NCBI GenBank assembly: GCA_006937955.1
Contig: SSNP01000134.1
Location: forward strand, 646,931-710,930
Direction: 5' to 3'
DNA: 64,000 nucleotides
Origin: Pachypanchax playfairii
Taxonomy: Eukaryota > Chordata > Actinopteri > Cyprinodontiformes > Aplocheilidae
Shown here: positions 1-12,808 of the stretch, one piece after another
How the letters are laid out: each line of letters begins with the position of its first letter
Numbering within the stretch: position 1 is the first letter of the stretch
Position numbers and translations under genes: made by a program
Notes under the pieces: generated by a model
Database searches by the model: none
Seen by the model: the letters and a program-made list of their open reading frames with translations, nothing else
Told to the model about the DNA's origin: nothing

Positions 1-21
1 AGAAATAAAGATAAAAAAATA

Positions 22-1623
22 CAGTGGGGCAAAAAAGTATTTAGTCAGCCACCAATTGTGTAAGTTCTCCCACTTAAAAAGATCAGAGAGGCCTGTAATT
101 TTCATCATAGGTATACCTCAACTATGAGAGACAAAATGAGGAAAAAAAATCCAGAAAATCACATTGTCTGATTTTTAAAGAATTTATTTGCAAATTATGG
201 TGGAAAATAAGTATTTGGTCAATAACAAAAGTTAATCCCAATACTTTGTTATATAGCCTTTGTTGGCAATGACAGAGGTCAAACGTTTTCTGTAAGTCTT
301 CACAAGGTTTTCACACACTGTTGCTGGTATTTTGGCCCATTCCTCCATGCAGATCTCCTCTAGAGCAGTGATGTTTTGGGGCTGACGCTGGGCAACACGG
401 ACTTTCAACTCCCTCCAGAGATTTTCTATGGGGTTGAGATCTGGAGACTGGCTAGGCCACTCCAGGACCTTGAAATGCTTCTTACGAAGCCACTCCTTCG
501 TTGCCCGGGCGGTGTGTTTGGGATCATTGTCATGCTGAAAGACCCAGCCACGTCTCATTTTCAATGCCCTTGCTGATGGAAGGAGGTCTTCACTCAAAAT
601 CTTACGATACATGGCCCCATTCATTCTTTCCTTTACACGGATCAGTCGTCCTGGTCCCCTTGCAGAAAAACAGCCCCAAAGCATGATGTTTCCACCCCCA
701 TGCTTTACAGTAGGTATGGTGTTCTTTGGATCCAACTCAGCATTCTTTCCCCTCCAAACACGACAAGTTGAGTTTCTACCAAAAAGTTCTATTTTGGTTT
801 CATCTGACCATATGATGTTCTCCCAATCCTCTTCTGGATCATCCAAATGCTCTCTAGCAAACCGCAGACGGGCCTGGACGTGTCCTGGCTTCAGCAGGGG
901 GACACGTCTGGCACTGCAGGATTTGAGTCCCTGGCGGCGTAGTGTGTTACTGATGGTAGCCTTTGTTACTTTGGTCCCAGCTCTCTGCAGGTCATTCACT
1001 AGGTCCCTCCATGTGGTTCTGGGATTTTTGCTCACCGTTCTTGTGATCATTTTGACCCCACGGGGTGAGATCTTGCATGGAGCCCCAGATCGAGGGAGAT
1101 TATCAGTGGTCTTGTATGTCTTCCATTTTCTAATAATTGCTCCCACAGTTGATTTCTTCACACCAAGCTGCTTACCTATTGCAGATTCAGTCTTCCCAGC
1201 CTGGTGAAGGTCTACAATTTTGTTTCTGGTGTCCTTTGACAGCTCTTTGGTCTTGGCCATAGTGGAGTTTGGAGCGTGACTGTTTGAGGTTGTGGACAGG
1301 TGTCTTTTATACTGATAACGAGTTCACACAGGTGCCATTAATACAGGTAACGAGTGGAGGACCGAGGAGCCTCTTAAAGAAGTTACAGGTCTGTGAAAGC
1401 CAGAAATCTTACTTGTTTGTAGGTGACCAAATACTTATTTTCCACCATAATTTGCAAATAAATTCTTTAAAAATCAGACAATGTGGTTTTCTGGATTTTT
1501 TTTCCTCATTTTGTCTCTCATAGTTGAGGTATACCTATGATGAAAATTACAGGCCTCTCTGATCTTTTTAAGTGGGAGAACTTACACAATTGGTGGCTGA
1601 CTAAATACTTTTTTGCCCCACTG
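22..1623 (-). mobile_element. Complete Tc1/mariner transposon
   Basis: The element is bounded by TA dinucleotides at 20-21 and 1624-1625. Its inverted termini begin CAGTGGGGCAAAAAAGTATT and continue for about 200 bp on each side. Each arm carries an outer and an inner copy of a short motif (AAGTATTTAGTCA near the tip, AAGTATTTGGTCA near the coding region), which is the IR/DR layout of fish Tc1 elements. One uninterrupted transposase lies between the arms. Both ends, the target-site duplication and the coding frame are intact, so the copy looks young. A second, partly unresolved copy sits at 43.1-43.9 kb. Confidence 0.95.
232..1260 (-). CDS. Tc1-family DDE transposase, 342 aa, intact
   Basis: This is a cut-and-paste transposase that binds the element's inverted repeats and moves it into TA sites. 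The N-terminal third (about residues 1-120) is the paired-like DNA-binding region: a first helix-turn-helix (KIVDLHQAGKTESAIGKQLG), the GRPR-like linker PRSGAPCKIS, then a second helix-turn-helix. The catalytic triad is visible as D153 (WSDETK), D244 (QHDND) and E279 (SPDLNPIENLW), with the usual 34-residue spacing between the last two. A glycine-rich HGGGNIMLWG stretch precedes D244. Length matches the family (about 340 aa), and there is no frameshift or stop. The start is the first methionine (MAKTKELS), the usual start in fish Tc1 proteins. Whether it is active cannot be judged from sequence alone. Confidence 0.95.
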   Translation of the reverse strand: MAKTKELSKDTRNKIVDLHQAGKTESAIGKQLGVKKSTVGAIIRKWKTYKTTDNLPRSGAPCKISPRGVKMITRTVSKNPRTTWRDLVNDLQRAGTKVTKATISNTLRRQGLKSCSARRVPLLKPGHVQARLRFAREHLDDPEEDWENIIWSDETKIELFGRNSTCRVWRGKNAELDPKNTIPTVKHGGGNIMLWGCFSARGPGRLIRVKERMNGAMYRKILSEDLLPSARALKMRRGWVFQHDNDPKHTARATKEWLRKKHFKVLEWPSQSPDLNPIENLWRELKVRVAQRQPQNITALEEICMEEWAKIPATVCENLVKTYRKRLTSVIANKGYITKYWD

Positions 1624-1625
1624 TA

Positions 1626-3230
1626 ACATTAAATATTTTAATTAAACTATAACATTAAATGCTGACCATCATAAACCTAAAAATAAAACACACATGATAT
1701 GTTAAAGGAGACAGATTGGTGAGACAGCTGACTTATGGTACAGGACTTTTATCTACATCTTCATGGTTCCAGCCAGTCGAGTTGAGTATGAAAATTAAGT
1801 TTACCTGTGTTTCAAGCATGTTCACCAACACCACAAAGTCAAATGGTTTCAGACAAATAGAAATACAGTTTAACAAACACTTTTTTAAATTTTTTATAAG
1901 TTGTGTGAAAAATAGTTCTGGTTCTGCAAACTATTTTAAAAGGAGATTAATGACTGTGGCTAAAATGTATACAATTTCTAAACATCTCAGGTGAATCAGA
2001 AATGATTGATATCTATCAGCTAGCCAAATGGTTCTTTTAGCTTGTGTCCAAACATCAGTATTTGAATTAAACTGCCAAAATAAATTGGGTTTGCAGATTG
2101 ACAGACCGTGCATATGCTCACTGAGATATTCAAGGTAACCAAGACAGAATGAGCAGGAAGCACATTGTTTGTAGACAGCCAAAATCAACCCATGTGCAAT
2201 AGATTATTTGATCACGTTACAGTAGAAATACATCCTGCTAGAATTAACTCATGGAACCTGTCAAACATCAAACCTTCTGGGTATGTGTCTGTTTTTCTTT
2301 AGAAATGGAAAAAGGGGGATTTTATTTTATACCCAGGCTCCTCTCAGGTGGGAAAATCTGCTCTGAAGTGGTTGAGTCAGAATGGGCTGTGAGGCTGTTG
2401 ATGATGCCGGAGATTAATTGAATGGCTCGTTTCCAGGGTCGTGCTGTCTGCTTGGCAGTGTTCCTGCCCGTCCACGCTCCCAAACTGCAATCTGTCAGTC
2501 CCAAACAGTTGGACAGCTGCTTCATCCAGGTGCCAACCCGTGTTTCACTGCCTGTGAGGTGACTTCACATTCTCCATGACGACAGAGTCCCTTTCAATCA
2601 CAGCTGGAAGAAAACAAAAAGAGGGGTGGAGCGGTCAGAGTAAAATGAAGAGTGAGAACACAGAGATAACGTTACCCAACATTAAGAATTAAGAACATTC
2701 ATGAATCATTTGTCAATTGGTCCCCTATTAAATGTTAATTTTGTTTGATGAAAAGAACAAATTTCCAGAGCTTTTGCCCAGCGACCATAGTAGAAATCAA
2801 CATTGTTGTGAGTTTGAAATTCCTCTCAGAACCTAGTTGTTGTTGCAGCTGCAGTATGTTCAAAGAGTCCAAAAAACTGGTTGTTAATTCTTGACAGAGA
2901 AAAAGGCACTAGACAGTGATAAACTACCAGTGCTGAACAATGATTACAGACCACCGAGGCATTGAACATCATTGATGTAAACACTCATGCCTTCACTGAG
3001 GCTCTGCCTGCTCTGTGGCACATCAGCAGGTCTAATCCTCTACATTTAATTTATTTCTAACTTGTTTTTTAACCTTGGTAGAGTGATGCTCTGGAGGTAG
3101 AGCAGGTCATCCAATGAGTTGGTAGTTTGATTGCGCAGAATGGCAGCCTCACCTCTGTCTGACTGGCAACTGTGGCTGCGCTGTTTACCACTACCAGCGC
3201 ATGACTGAGCGCGCTAAAGAGGCTGTTTCA
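1626..3230. other. Gene-free AT-rich stretch
   Basis: I see no exon, RNA gene or recognisable repeat. The short open frames here lack codon structure and splice context. Confidence 0.5.
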
Positions 3231-3795
3231 TACAAATTTCAGGACTTTGTGGTTATTTCTTAAGTATTAACCAGTAATATGAAACATTTTATATCTAAAA
3301 AACATCAGGAAACACTGATTAACAGACCTTTCAATCTGTCTGCGTTAAAATTCGGGTGATTCCGGCTTCTTCCGTCAGGCCTCGAGCAGCAGCTCGTTCA
3401 TATTCATTATTAGAATTTGCTGGACTCTGATTGGCTAACAAACTAGCCTATGAGAGCAAGGTATACTGTTTCCTGCCCCGCTGCGCATGGCAACGTCAGA
3501 CGTTCTCTCTTCCCGTTTGCTACGTCTTATGCTACAGCATTTAGTCAGCATCATGCTAGGAGTGGTTTCAACTGTGGGAGCTGCCAAATACTAACGAACA
3601 AAGGAGTCGTGACGAAACAGATACAGGCTGTTCGAACTCGGGAGAACTCGGGTTTTATCGCCACCTGCGTAGTTTGAGAGATTAAAACTGAAAGAGAAGT
3701 TGTTGACCTGTTTTCACACCCACTATGAAGGTAAGAACACCTGTTGAGCTAAAATATTCAACAGAAACCTCAGAAAAACAGTTTTTAACGGAAGG
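3231..3795 (+). repeat. Interspersed repeat family R1, copy 1
   Basis: This stretch is repeated in the same orientation at 33.55-34.08 kb. Its first 130 bp recur at 57.3 kb. Shared landmarks are TAACAGACCTTTCAAT, GGCTAACAAACTAGCCTATG and GAAAGAGAAGTTGTTGACCT. The nested copy at 33.5 kb has short imperfect inverted tips (AGGCCATTTCA and AGGCCCTTCCA), which suggests a non-autonomous DNA transposon. The 75-codon frame inside it is not conserved as protein between copies. The family name is mine; I cannot assign it to a published family. Confidence 0.75.
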
Positions 3796-4309
3796 ATGGA
3801 ATAAAAAATGGCTTCACAGTAAAGCACTTTGAGTGATGTAAAAAGGGCTGTATAAATCTTATAATGAGATATAATATCCAGCACTGAAAGCAAAGTGTTG
3901 AAGCACATTTAAATCACATCTGAATGTGTATTCAAAAATATTTCAATGCCTTCATTTTTTTACAAAAATTACTTGAATGTGAACAAAACAACAATGTGTC
4001 ATGTCCTCAGGGTCGTGTGGTTTGAGACGAACACAATTCAACAGAAGCCTTTATTCTCACTGTGTAGGTAACACAATGGTATTGTGGATGCCTTTCACAG
4101 ATAGTAAAATAATGTATTGCACAAAAATTAAAAAAGAGAAATAAAAACTTAAAATAGATTTGAACAATAATGGCATGCATGTGAGTGATGGACCGATGAA
4201 TTGGGACTTCATCTGCAGTAAAGAGGACATTGCTTCAGTCTGTTGTGGTGAAAAAAATCATCAACGTGAGTTTCCTGCCTGTCTACCTTCCTACTATCAT
4301 CAATGATCA
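3796..4309. other. Gene-free stretch
   Basis: AT-rich DNA between two repeats. Nothing recognised. Confidence 0.45.
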
Positions 4310-4660
4310 ATAGATTTGGATTGTGATCAAAAGAATGAGATCCTGGATACAAGCAGCTGAAATTAGCGTCTTCTATTGGGTGGCTGGATTATGCCTTAGC
4401 AATAAGGTGAGGATCTCTGTCATTCGAAGGGAACCTGAAGTAGAACTGCTGCTCCTCCTCAACGAAAGGTAAGGTGAGGTGAGATAAACAGCTGATGAGA
4501 ATTCTTCCTGGTCACCTCCATCTATTTGTCACTGAGAGAAGACCCAAAGGCAGACTCAGAACTGGCTGGAGGGATTATTTGTCCTTTCAGGTATGGGAGA
4601 GGGATGTCTGGTGCCCCTACGACCCAACCATTGATAAGTGGAATAAAATGGACGGATGCT
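4310..4660 (+). mobile_element. 3-prime end of a non-LTR retrotransposon (LINE), degraded
   Basis: The sequence matches from memory the end of a common fish LINE. It starts with an RT-tail region (GAGATCCTGGATACAAGCAG), and the translated segment GRLRTGWRDYLSFQVWERDVW corresponds to the familiar GRPRTxWRDYxxxLxWER end of the pol protein. It finishes with a TAAGTGGAATAAAATGGACG tail, equivalent to the usual TAAGCGGAAGAAAATGGATGGA. Frameshifts and substitutions show that it is dead and 5-prime truncated, as LINE copies usually are. Assignment to the L2/CR1 or RTE side is uncertain. Confidence 0.75.
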
Positions 4661-6211
4661 GCTGCAGGTTGGATGCACCCAGCATACCATGTTACGAAGG
4701 AGTCGGTCTGTGTGAGCTCTGTTACCTAGAGGTAGAATGAAAGCAGCAGACTATGTATCATTAGTCTAATGTTTATAGTCTCAGTCCAGACTTGCTGTCT
4801 ACAAAAAAATAAACTATAAATGGACCAAAAGGTGCACAGGTTTACTAATGTTATACACAATTAATCAATCTACTTTTTAATTGTCAGTATTGATGAAGAT
4901 TGATTGATTGATTCTCAACAATCCTGACATCATCTCCTGTGTTTTTACAACCATCAAACATAAAAAATACTTAATTTTCACTAAATTTTTGCCTAAAACA
5001 ACAATTTTAGTTATTATTATCATAATTGTAATTATCACTATTATTATTGTACATATATTTTATTATTATTGTATATATTTTAAATTAAAATGTATTTGAT
5101 TTAAGTGATAAAACCTTTTCTTTTATATCTTTACATTTTTTGTGTGAGTCATGACCTCTAAAACAGATGCAACTGCCCTGGGGGTGTTAATTACACCTAG
5201 TTCAAATAAAAAGCCACCGGGGTGGTTGTTCTCATCGCAACTGTTTCATTCCATTAGGACACGACAACTTGCTTTAAGTCTGAGTGAATAATGCAGAGAT
5301 GAGATTTATGTGTTCTCGTCTCATGAACTGGCTGTATGTAACCTTCAGTGCCACTTCGCCAGTGTCTGCATACACACACACACTTCCCGCCTCTTGAGCA
5401 TTATCATGATGACTTGCTGTTTCACACTCATTCAGGTGTTGTATCAGCAGCTGCACTAAGTCTGCTCACTGAAAGAGAAATTAGTTCATGTCCAAGGTCA
5501 TTATTCTTCCAAGCTGCTGGTTTCAAATCGTATGTTCCAGCACACCTCCCATGTTGATTAAAACTTTTCCCCTTGCTGAAAAATAGCATTTTTCTGCATC
5601 CAGTTTGGTACCATTGAGAGTTCACAGGTTAGCGCTGCTTTTCTACTTTTAGCAAATGTTCAGTAGCAACCTTTCATTTACATAAAACTGTATACCTGGA
5701 AAAAAGGATCTTTCTAAAAGTTTATCCTCAAAGCTAAAGCACAAAAGTCTAAGCATGAGTCCTCAATATTCCTCAAACTAAAACTCAAACATCTTTAGGC
5801 AAACTGATTTCAGGAGTACAGTAAGGATTTATCGTACAAAACAATGTGTTTATTGACCTTCAGCATGGTGTTAGAGTTCTGGACTGAAAGCTAACGTGTG
5901 TTGTGCTAACACATAAGAGGCTTATGTGTTGTGCCAGATGTAAGGCTGGATTAAGCAAATTTTTCTTTATGACTCAAAATTTCCTAAAGATTGTCAAAGT
6001 CCTTCTAATTTTGCAGCTCAGTTCTTTATATTGCTCTTTTCCAAAACTCAATATCCTTTTCACACATAAACCACTATTTATGTTGCTTTGACATTTAGCA
6101 TTTAGCCTGTTTAACTTATTTTGTATTTCTTAATGATTAGTTAGCCTCAGGATCACTAATTGGTCAAGTTAAAAAATCTGTTGATACCCATAACTTGTTT
6201 TAGATTAGGTG
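4661..6211. other. Gene-free stretch with AT-rich simple sequence
   Basis: Around 5.0-5.1 kb there is TTATTATTATTG-type simple sequence. I see no exons or RNA genes. Confidence 0.45.
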
Positions 6212-7044
6212 TTAAAGCTGTAATCCAGAGGTTTTTTTTTTCTCAGAGAGCACCAGTAACATGAAAAAAATGTGTTGCAGCTTAAAGTCCCGCCCCTCTG
6301 TTTCCACGATACCATAGCCAGCGCCCGCTCTCATCCGTGCACACGCACCACCTTCGGCCAATATTCCTCATCAAACCCACTCAGATCTCCGATCTGGGAA
6401 GGACAACAAAATATCATGAGTTCAGCTCACTAATCATCTCTCCAGCCCCGCTGATCACACACTGACTCTGATAATTGGAGTCCATCCTATTTTTAGTTCG
6501 GTCATCGAATCAGTCCATGGCGAAGAGCTCCAAGGCTGCCCCGGCTCTTCTCGAGCAAGTACCGAAACTTCCTGCAGTCCCCCCCCAAGACCTTCTGTCC
6601 TCCTCACGTCATCCTGCACTTCTCTCTTCTCTAACCAGCCAAACAATCCTCTGAGGCATCCTCCAGCTGAACCCACAGCCCAGGTTTCCCCTCACTTCAG
6701 CCACCCTGCTGGAATCCCCTATGGCAAGCAATTAAGGTAAAAAATCATTACATATCCTGGGGCTTCCAGCTGCTTGACCCGCAGACTCCACAGTTCCAGC
6801 TTCGCTGTGCTGGACTATTTACCGTGTTAGGCAACCCACAACAGTGCCCGCTGTTCTGCCAGCTATTGATTGGTAGACGAAATACCAACGTCGTGCCTGT
6901 TAAAATATTTTATTATATTTTACTTCAAATATAATTTCTAAAGAAAATAGTGTATTTTCATTCTACTCCCTTTTAAACACCCCATGGAGGTATCATTATA
7001 TTAAAAATATTGCTTTTTATGAAAATGTTCCACATTGCACCTTT
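6212..7044. mobile_element. TTAA-flanked MITE-like element, weak left end
   Basis: The right end (about 6.97-7.04 kb: TTAAAAATATTGCTTTTTATGA, then CCACATTGCACCTTTA) matches the right end of the MITE at 30.3-30.5 kb. The left limit is a guess from TTAAAGCTGTAATCC at 6,212. The interior is GC-richer than its surroundings. The two ends do not match well, so the 6.2 kb boundary may belong to something else. Confidence 0.4.
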
Positions 7045-10000
7045 ATTTAAACTGTTAACATGTAAGTCAGTCCATACTTGGACTTACAATTTACACTCAA
7101 ACTCATATCTCTCTATGAGATCCATCATCTACCTTAATTATTTAAATGATTTTAAGAGAACCTCTAGAAAACTCATCACACTGTGGTTATTGTCTTTTTA
7201 TGTATGTATGAAATGTAATGCCTTCATTATGTTGATGTATTCATTTGTTTTCTACAGTTAGATTCTGAGGGAGGTGAGGTCCAACCTGAGCTTTTAAGTT
7301 AGACCCAAACATATTAGTCCATATTTTGGTCCTTCTTGGTGCTGCACATTGCATATCAGTACTGTTTTTGATTGAAAAATATTGACAATCAAATTCTGAA
7401 ATATTCTTTGATGTCTCCGCCCCTCTTTCATCCCTCTTTTAGACTGATTGGTTTGTGCCTCTCATTTTCATTTCATAGCCCCAGGCAGGGAGAGTCCTTT
7501 CAGCCAATTAGCTCACACAGCAAAGCCTCCAACTTGAGCTGTGAGGAGGCCATGTAAAAAGATTTACAGCTTTGAAAATCAAAATCCACCCATACGTCTT
7601 ATCTCTCCCCCCAGGGGCTTTGGCCACCGTACAGTAGAACCAAAAGCTTTATTGGTGGATAATGGTTGGTCCGAGTTGCTTTCATGGGGAAACGTTGGGG
7701 TGATGCCTACTCTGTTTGACAGTGGGAAACTGGAACGTGAAGTTCAAAGTGGTCTCTGTTCTGTGTCCCCTGACGCAGACTGAGTGGGTTCAAACAACCC
7801 ACTACAACCTCACATTTTCCATGCTGTTTACACTCAAATGCACATTAAAACTGCTTGTCAGCACTTCTGTGGCTTCCATTTTGGTACATTCTCTCTCAAT
7901 AAATAGTCCTGCAATCAAATCTGATGAGCTTTGTTCTAAACTGACATCTGGTTCTCGTCCCACGTCTGTGTTTTCACCATTTTTGTTTTCAGGGACGTGT
8001 TGTTGCCAAGTGTTTGTTTAGATTTCATTTCCACAGCTTTGTTGCTCATCTGTCTGAGATGCTTATTCTGGCACAAACAGCAGCCGCTGGGCAATAACTC
8101 ATTTTTGTTTACAAGTGGAATAGACACTGCAAATTAACCTGAAACCACGACCACAGTTCCAAAAGATAGGCGGAGACACGATCACACTTCATAAACAACA
8201 CTGAGATACTACAGTGTAGGACAAAAAAGCCTCCGGAAGATTATGCTGGAACCCCAATTTATACAAATTATTAGTCGGATAACTTTAAAAAATTGATAGA
8301 GCAATGAAAAACCCCAATAATTAAATTTCTGTCCCACTAAAAATAATATATCAATTGATAATATATACACTTTTTTCAAACCCAAACCCAGGATATTTTT
8401 TTACTATGTTATTGTCATGAAAATGTATGATATGGGAGTTAGGGAATCACCTTCAGACTCCATGAAGGACAAAAAAAAATGACATAAACATAAATAAATA
8501 TAAATGTTGCAACTCAGTGAAGCTTGTTGTCCTCTAAAATAAAAAAAATATCCAGTGCATATAAGATTGGCTGTCCACGGAGGGTCATTGGGGTGGGGGT
8601 GGGGCTTTGCATTTCGCTGATTCGCAGACAAAACGATTTTTCATTCTTCAAATGATTCTGTCACCAAGCCTTTTGCTAAGCCCTTTGCAAGCAACCTCAT
8701 TTTTTTTTTTTGTCGTTTCACATGCTTCTTTTTCAAGGTAATTCCAATGAGGTCAATCTTATTTTTAATCTGCTTCGAGTCAACTTTAAACCAGTCAGCG
8801 TTTGCACAATGTCGTCAGTGTTGCAAGTTAGTCTCTAGCTGTAAGTTACAAGCTGGCAGAATTAGTTTATGTTTTTCCTTTGAACTAGTCAGAAGGTGCT
8901 TCATGCATCTGCAGACTGACTGATTCAGTTTCACAGCAGAAGTCAGTCAGACTGACTCACACTCGACAGCTTGAAAAAATCTGTTTCCTCTGTCACAGTT
9001 TCTTGATCAGACACTAATCAGCTCCAGATCTTTACATGTTAGAATTAGAACTATATCATCAAAGTAACACGAGCAGAGCTTCACTAACTGAACAGACCAT
9101 CAGTGAAAAAGTATTTTGACCGCATGAGCCCACATGAGCCAGTCACTGCAGTTTCTACTTTGGGATGTTGTTCTGAGTAAATGCTCCTGTTTATTTAATG
9201 TGGAAAGTATGAGAGACATATTAGACTGGAAACTGCTCTCTGGTCAGTGCTGGAGAGTGTCTCTCACCATCCGCGTGGTGGTTTCTCCTCATTCCTCTAA
9301 GAAAAGGTCAGTGTTGTGCTCGTCAGCTGCTCAGAAATACAAAAAGCTGCTTATTTCAACAAAGAAAGCCAAATTAAATACATTGGATTGTTAATGGTTG
9401 AAGTTTCCTCGCTCTTCTGATCAGGTTGAAGGTTAAAAATGATGTACAAGTTTTATTTATTATGATCTTGGTGAAATTGTGGTGAGACGTGCCAGGTTGC
9501 GCCTCTTCTCAGGATGTCAGAGCAAGATTAGATGGAGGCAGATATTGATCTGTTTGTGCCAATATGTGTTATTTCTCACGTATCTCCAGGCATTCAAAGA
9601 AAATTCTAGTAAGAACATGTTATCCGTGTTATCTGAGACTCTGAATTACATTCATAATTTATATAAATAAGCCAGAATAACCTGTCAGTGATGAGGTTTA
9701 AGGACAGATAAAATTACAAAACCATGCTTTTTTAGGGTCTGTAAACTTCTTGCACAAAATAGAAAGTCTATTGTTGTGCTTCTCATGCATATTCAGGTGC
9801 AGTTGAGGATAATTTATAACCAAATATGACACACGGGATTGCAGATTTCGGGCTCTTTTAAGGATATCATCTATCAGCAACACACTCCTGACAACAGTTT
9901 TAATCACATTACCTTCTTTGATTAATTATTCTACCTAAATGAACTTGTAGTTTTTTTTAAAATATGCTTTTAATTACAATTCAGCTTTTTATCCGGCTTG

Positions 10001-10559
10001 TTTTTAATCGTTGAATCCAGGAAACTAAGATTTGCATTTTTTTTCTTGTATAATTACAGCTCTAAAGAAGTTAGAGTGGAAAAATCACTTGTGTTCGTTG
10101 TGTATGAAAATGTAATTTCACTGTGGAATGTAATGCAAATTACTGCAATCTACTGTTAATCTTTGGAATTATACTACACATTACATAGCACATTTTATAC
10201 TAACTAGACTTGCAAACATGAAGTTAAATTGCACAGAGTCAGAGTTCTACTTTAAATATTTTCTTAAAAACAAATATGTTATTGTTATTAATGAAACAAG
10301 TTTTTCATATTTGTTTATGTAGTTAGTATGTTTTTGCTGTAATTGTAATTTTTTCAAGTTGTTGATTTGATCATCTGTGTGCTGCAATCGAATCATCCCA
10401 GAGATATATTATGAAAGATTCTGAAATGCTTAATTAATTTGACTGAAACTATTTCCTCCCAATAAAAGCAATATCTTCCAAAAGGATGAAAATCTCAAAG
10501 ATGAAAGAAGTTGATGAAAGCATTGATGATTTTCTCTGTTTTGTTTTATGTATTTGCAG
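7045..10559. other. Gene-free stretch
   Basis: AT-rich DNA with no recognised exon, RNA gene or repeat family. Small homopolymer runs occur, for example poly-T near 8.70 kb. Confidence 0.45.
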
Positions 10560-10890
10560 GATCCACTTCAGTGTAATCTTAGTAGCTTTAACATGTGTTC
10601 TTCTTTAGTGTTTTTGAAACATGAATTACTCGAGCAGACCTGTATCTCTGCCAGAGGTAAGGGATCAGTTTTATCAGCTTTTCTTGGCCAGATTGAACAA
10701 AAACCCTCTCCTGCAAAGCCCTCCAACAAAGCTGCAGCTTGCACATTTCTACCAGGAAGAGGCTGCTGCTATTACTGCAGGCAGATGCTCAGGGACTTCC
10801 AGCTCGCACATAAATAAAGACATTAAAGACTGGATCTCTTTAGAAAGAGCCTCAGTGCTTTACGGCTGCTACCTCCTCCATCAACCTTGA
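10560..10890 (+). other. Candidate exon or short ORF, unrecognised
   Basis: A strong acceptor (long pyrimidine tract, then TTTGCAG) ends at 10,559. A strong donor (AGAG then GTAAGG) follows near 10,656. The 96 bases between are open in one frame. An overlapping 89-codon frame, 10,621-10,890, starts MNYSSRPVSLPEVRDQFYQL and runs on to a stop. It reads more like protein than its neighbours do. I do not recognise it, no partner exon is evident within several kb, and it may be chance or a pseudogene remnant. Confidence 0.2.
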
Positions 10891-12210
10891 AAATTGAATT
10901 GGTATTTTCCAAACAAACCTAGAAGCAATTGGTGACTTTATAACCTAAAGGCAAACAGACTGGCGGCATGGTTTCATTCAATAAACATCTCAGCCATTTG
11001 AAATTGTGTCCTGTGGAAACAACGGAGATTCACTGGCTGCAAAGATGTTATCAGATCTGACAGGACTGGTTTGGGCCTTAAGATGGGAAATCCTTCCAGG
11101 CATGACTGAAGGTTTTCTATGTTACATCTACCAAAAACATGATTCTATACACAAAGTGTCAAAATATAGGGCTACATCCTTTATGATTTTTTAATATTCA
11201 TCATAATGTACACAAAATCCTTCAGCTGCTACATTAATATTTTATGTATCTATAAAGCTCTAAGCATGATTATTTGCTGAGTTTTTGTTTTTGGCTGTTT
11301 TTTATAAAACATACATATCCTGTTTTGTTTTGGGAATTTTTTATACATCAGCAATAAAAACAACAACAGAATACCATCTATTAACTTCTATTGTTTTTTA
11401 TTTGCCTCATTTTGCATTTTATATGAATTCATGTCCGAAAAACATTAAAATTGCGAGTTAACTGTAAGGGTGCTAATGTATTGGTTTGGAAGCCTGTCAA
11501 TAAATCCCATGTGGTAACAATCAAGTGGGTGTGGTCAAAATCAAAACAGGAAGTTGAGCAATCAAGAGGTAAGAGAAATGAAACATGCTTCAAATATCAT
11601 AAATTTGTCTATGCAAACTTAGGGATGGACAATTGCATTACATCATATATGTACACTCTAAAAAAAGCCATTTCAGAACAAAGCCATCTTTTGGTCCACT
11701 GGAGCAGAGTTTTGCTGAGTTTTCAGGGAGCAAGTGCGCATGACGGGAAATGCTCTGGTGAGGCGACAGCCGGAGTGGTGCCAAGGTGCGAGGGCCGCTC
11801 ATCGCTGCTTGCGACATTTATTTTTCATCTTAAATGTTAACCAATTTATTAAAGACTAACCTGGCTCTTCCAGATCTGTGTCTAGCCCCCCGTGTCCAGT
11901 CGGTGCTGCAGATTTTTGCATCTGAAAAAGCTGAGGGTCTTCTGATGCTCTTGCAAATCCAGTCGGGAGAAAAGCACACACATCGTTACCATCAAGAAAT
12001 GTACAAAGTGCTTCCCTTTGCTCATTTTTCAACCAATAAATTGTCTCGTTCTTCTAAAACAGATTCAATAGCCACCTTGAAGCTTACATCGTCCAGTGCA
12101 GCCATGTTTGTTTTTCTTTGCTTGAGCATTGCCAATCATACCTGAACACCCGCCCCAAAGCACAATTTAAACACATGATTGGTCCAAACCACTACTGGAG
12201 TCGAGTCAGA
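10891..12210. other. Gene-free stretch
   Basis: No recognised gene. A 129-codon frame at 11,451-11,840 lacks recognisable protein features. Confidence 0.4.
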
Positions 12211-12625
12211 GGCCGTTTCTCAATACTCAAGTATGCTAGTATGTCTTGTGTCCTTGACAAGTACGTTGGCAAGTACACTAGAAAGTCCATACTACTAAGG
12301 AGGATGACATTTAGAGCAGAGCTATACCGCGTTGTCATGGCAACAAATGTTGCTTTGTGCTACTGTTAAAAAACTAACATGAAATATGCAAACGAATGTC
12401 CTAACTTAGCATACAAGTGAAATAAATAAAAAAGAAAATACGCTTGAGGTAAACTTTTTTTTAGGTAAAACTGTTTTTGGGCGGAGCAAGAACACCTCCA
12501 GGAACATTGCGCGTACTTGCCTTGATGTGTACTTAGAATTGGAACAGTACTTGGTCTACCGCTGATGACGTTTCTCAAGTTTGTGAGTACACAAGTCCAC
12601 ACAAGTATGCATACTGAGAAATGGC
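12211..12625 (+). mobile_element. Non-autonomous DNA transposon, family M1, copy 1
   Basis: The ends are imperfect inverted repeats: GCCGTTTCTCAATACT on the left and, read inward from the right, GCCATTTCTCAGTATG. The interior (GCGGAGCAAGAACACCTCC, TACTTGCCTTGATGTGTACT, CGCTGATGACGTTTCTCAAG) matches a second copy at 36.8-37.2 kb in the same orientation. There is no coding capacity. The superfamily is not certain, because I could not settle the target duplication. Confidence 0.75.
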
Positions 12626-12808
12626 GGTTCAGTTGGAGCAGTACAACATGGATTTTTGTGAGTTTGGAAAACTGAAAATTTCACGAGAATCTATTTTGCA
12701 GCGCAAGTTTATGTCAAAACCAAATTGCAACTACATTTTTTAAAACCACATTCTAAGACAACTATTTTGTTATAATATGTTCCAGCCTAATTATTCTAAC
12801 AAGCTGCA

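Noticed and set aside
376..1207. Plus-strand ORFs of up to 198 codons in the Tc1 element
   Set aside because: Antisense shadows of the transposase.
3450..3677. 75-codon ORF at 3.5 kb
   Set aside because: It lies within repeat family R1, and the reading frame is not kept in the second copy.
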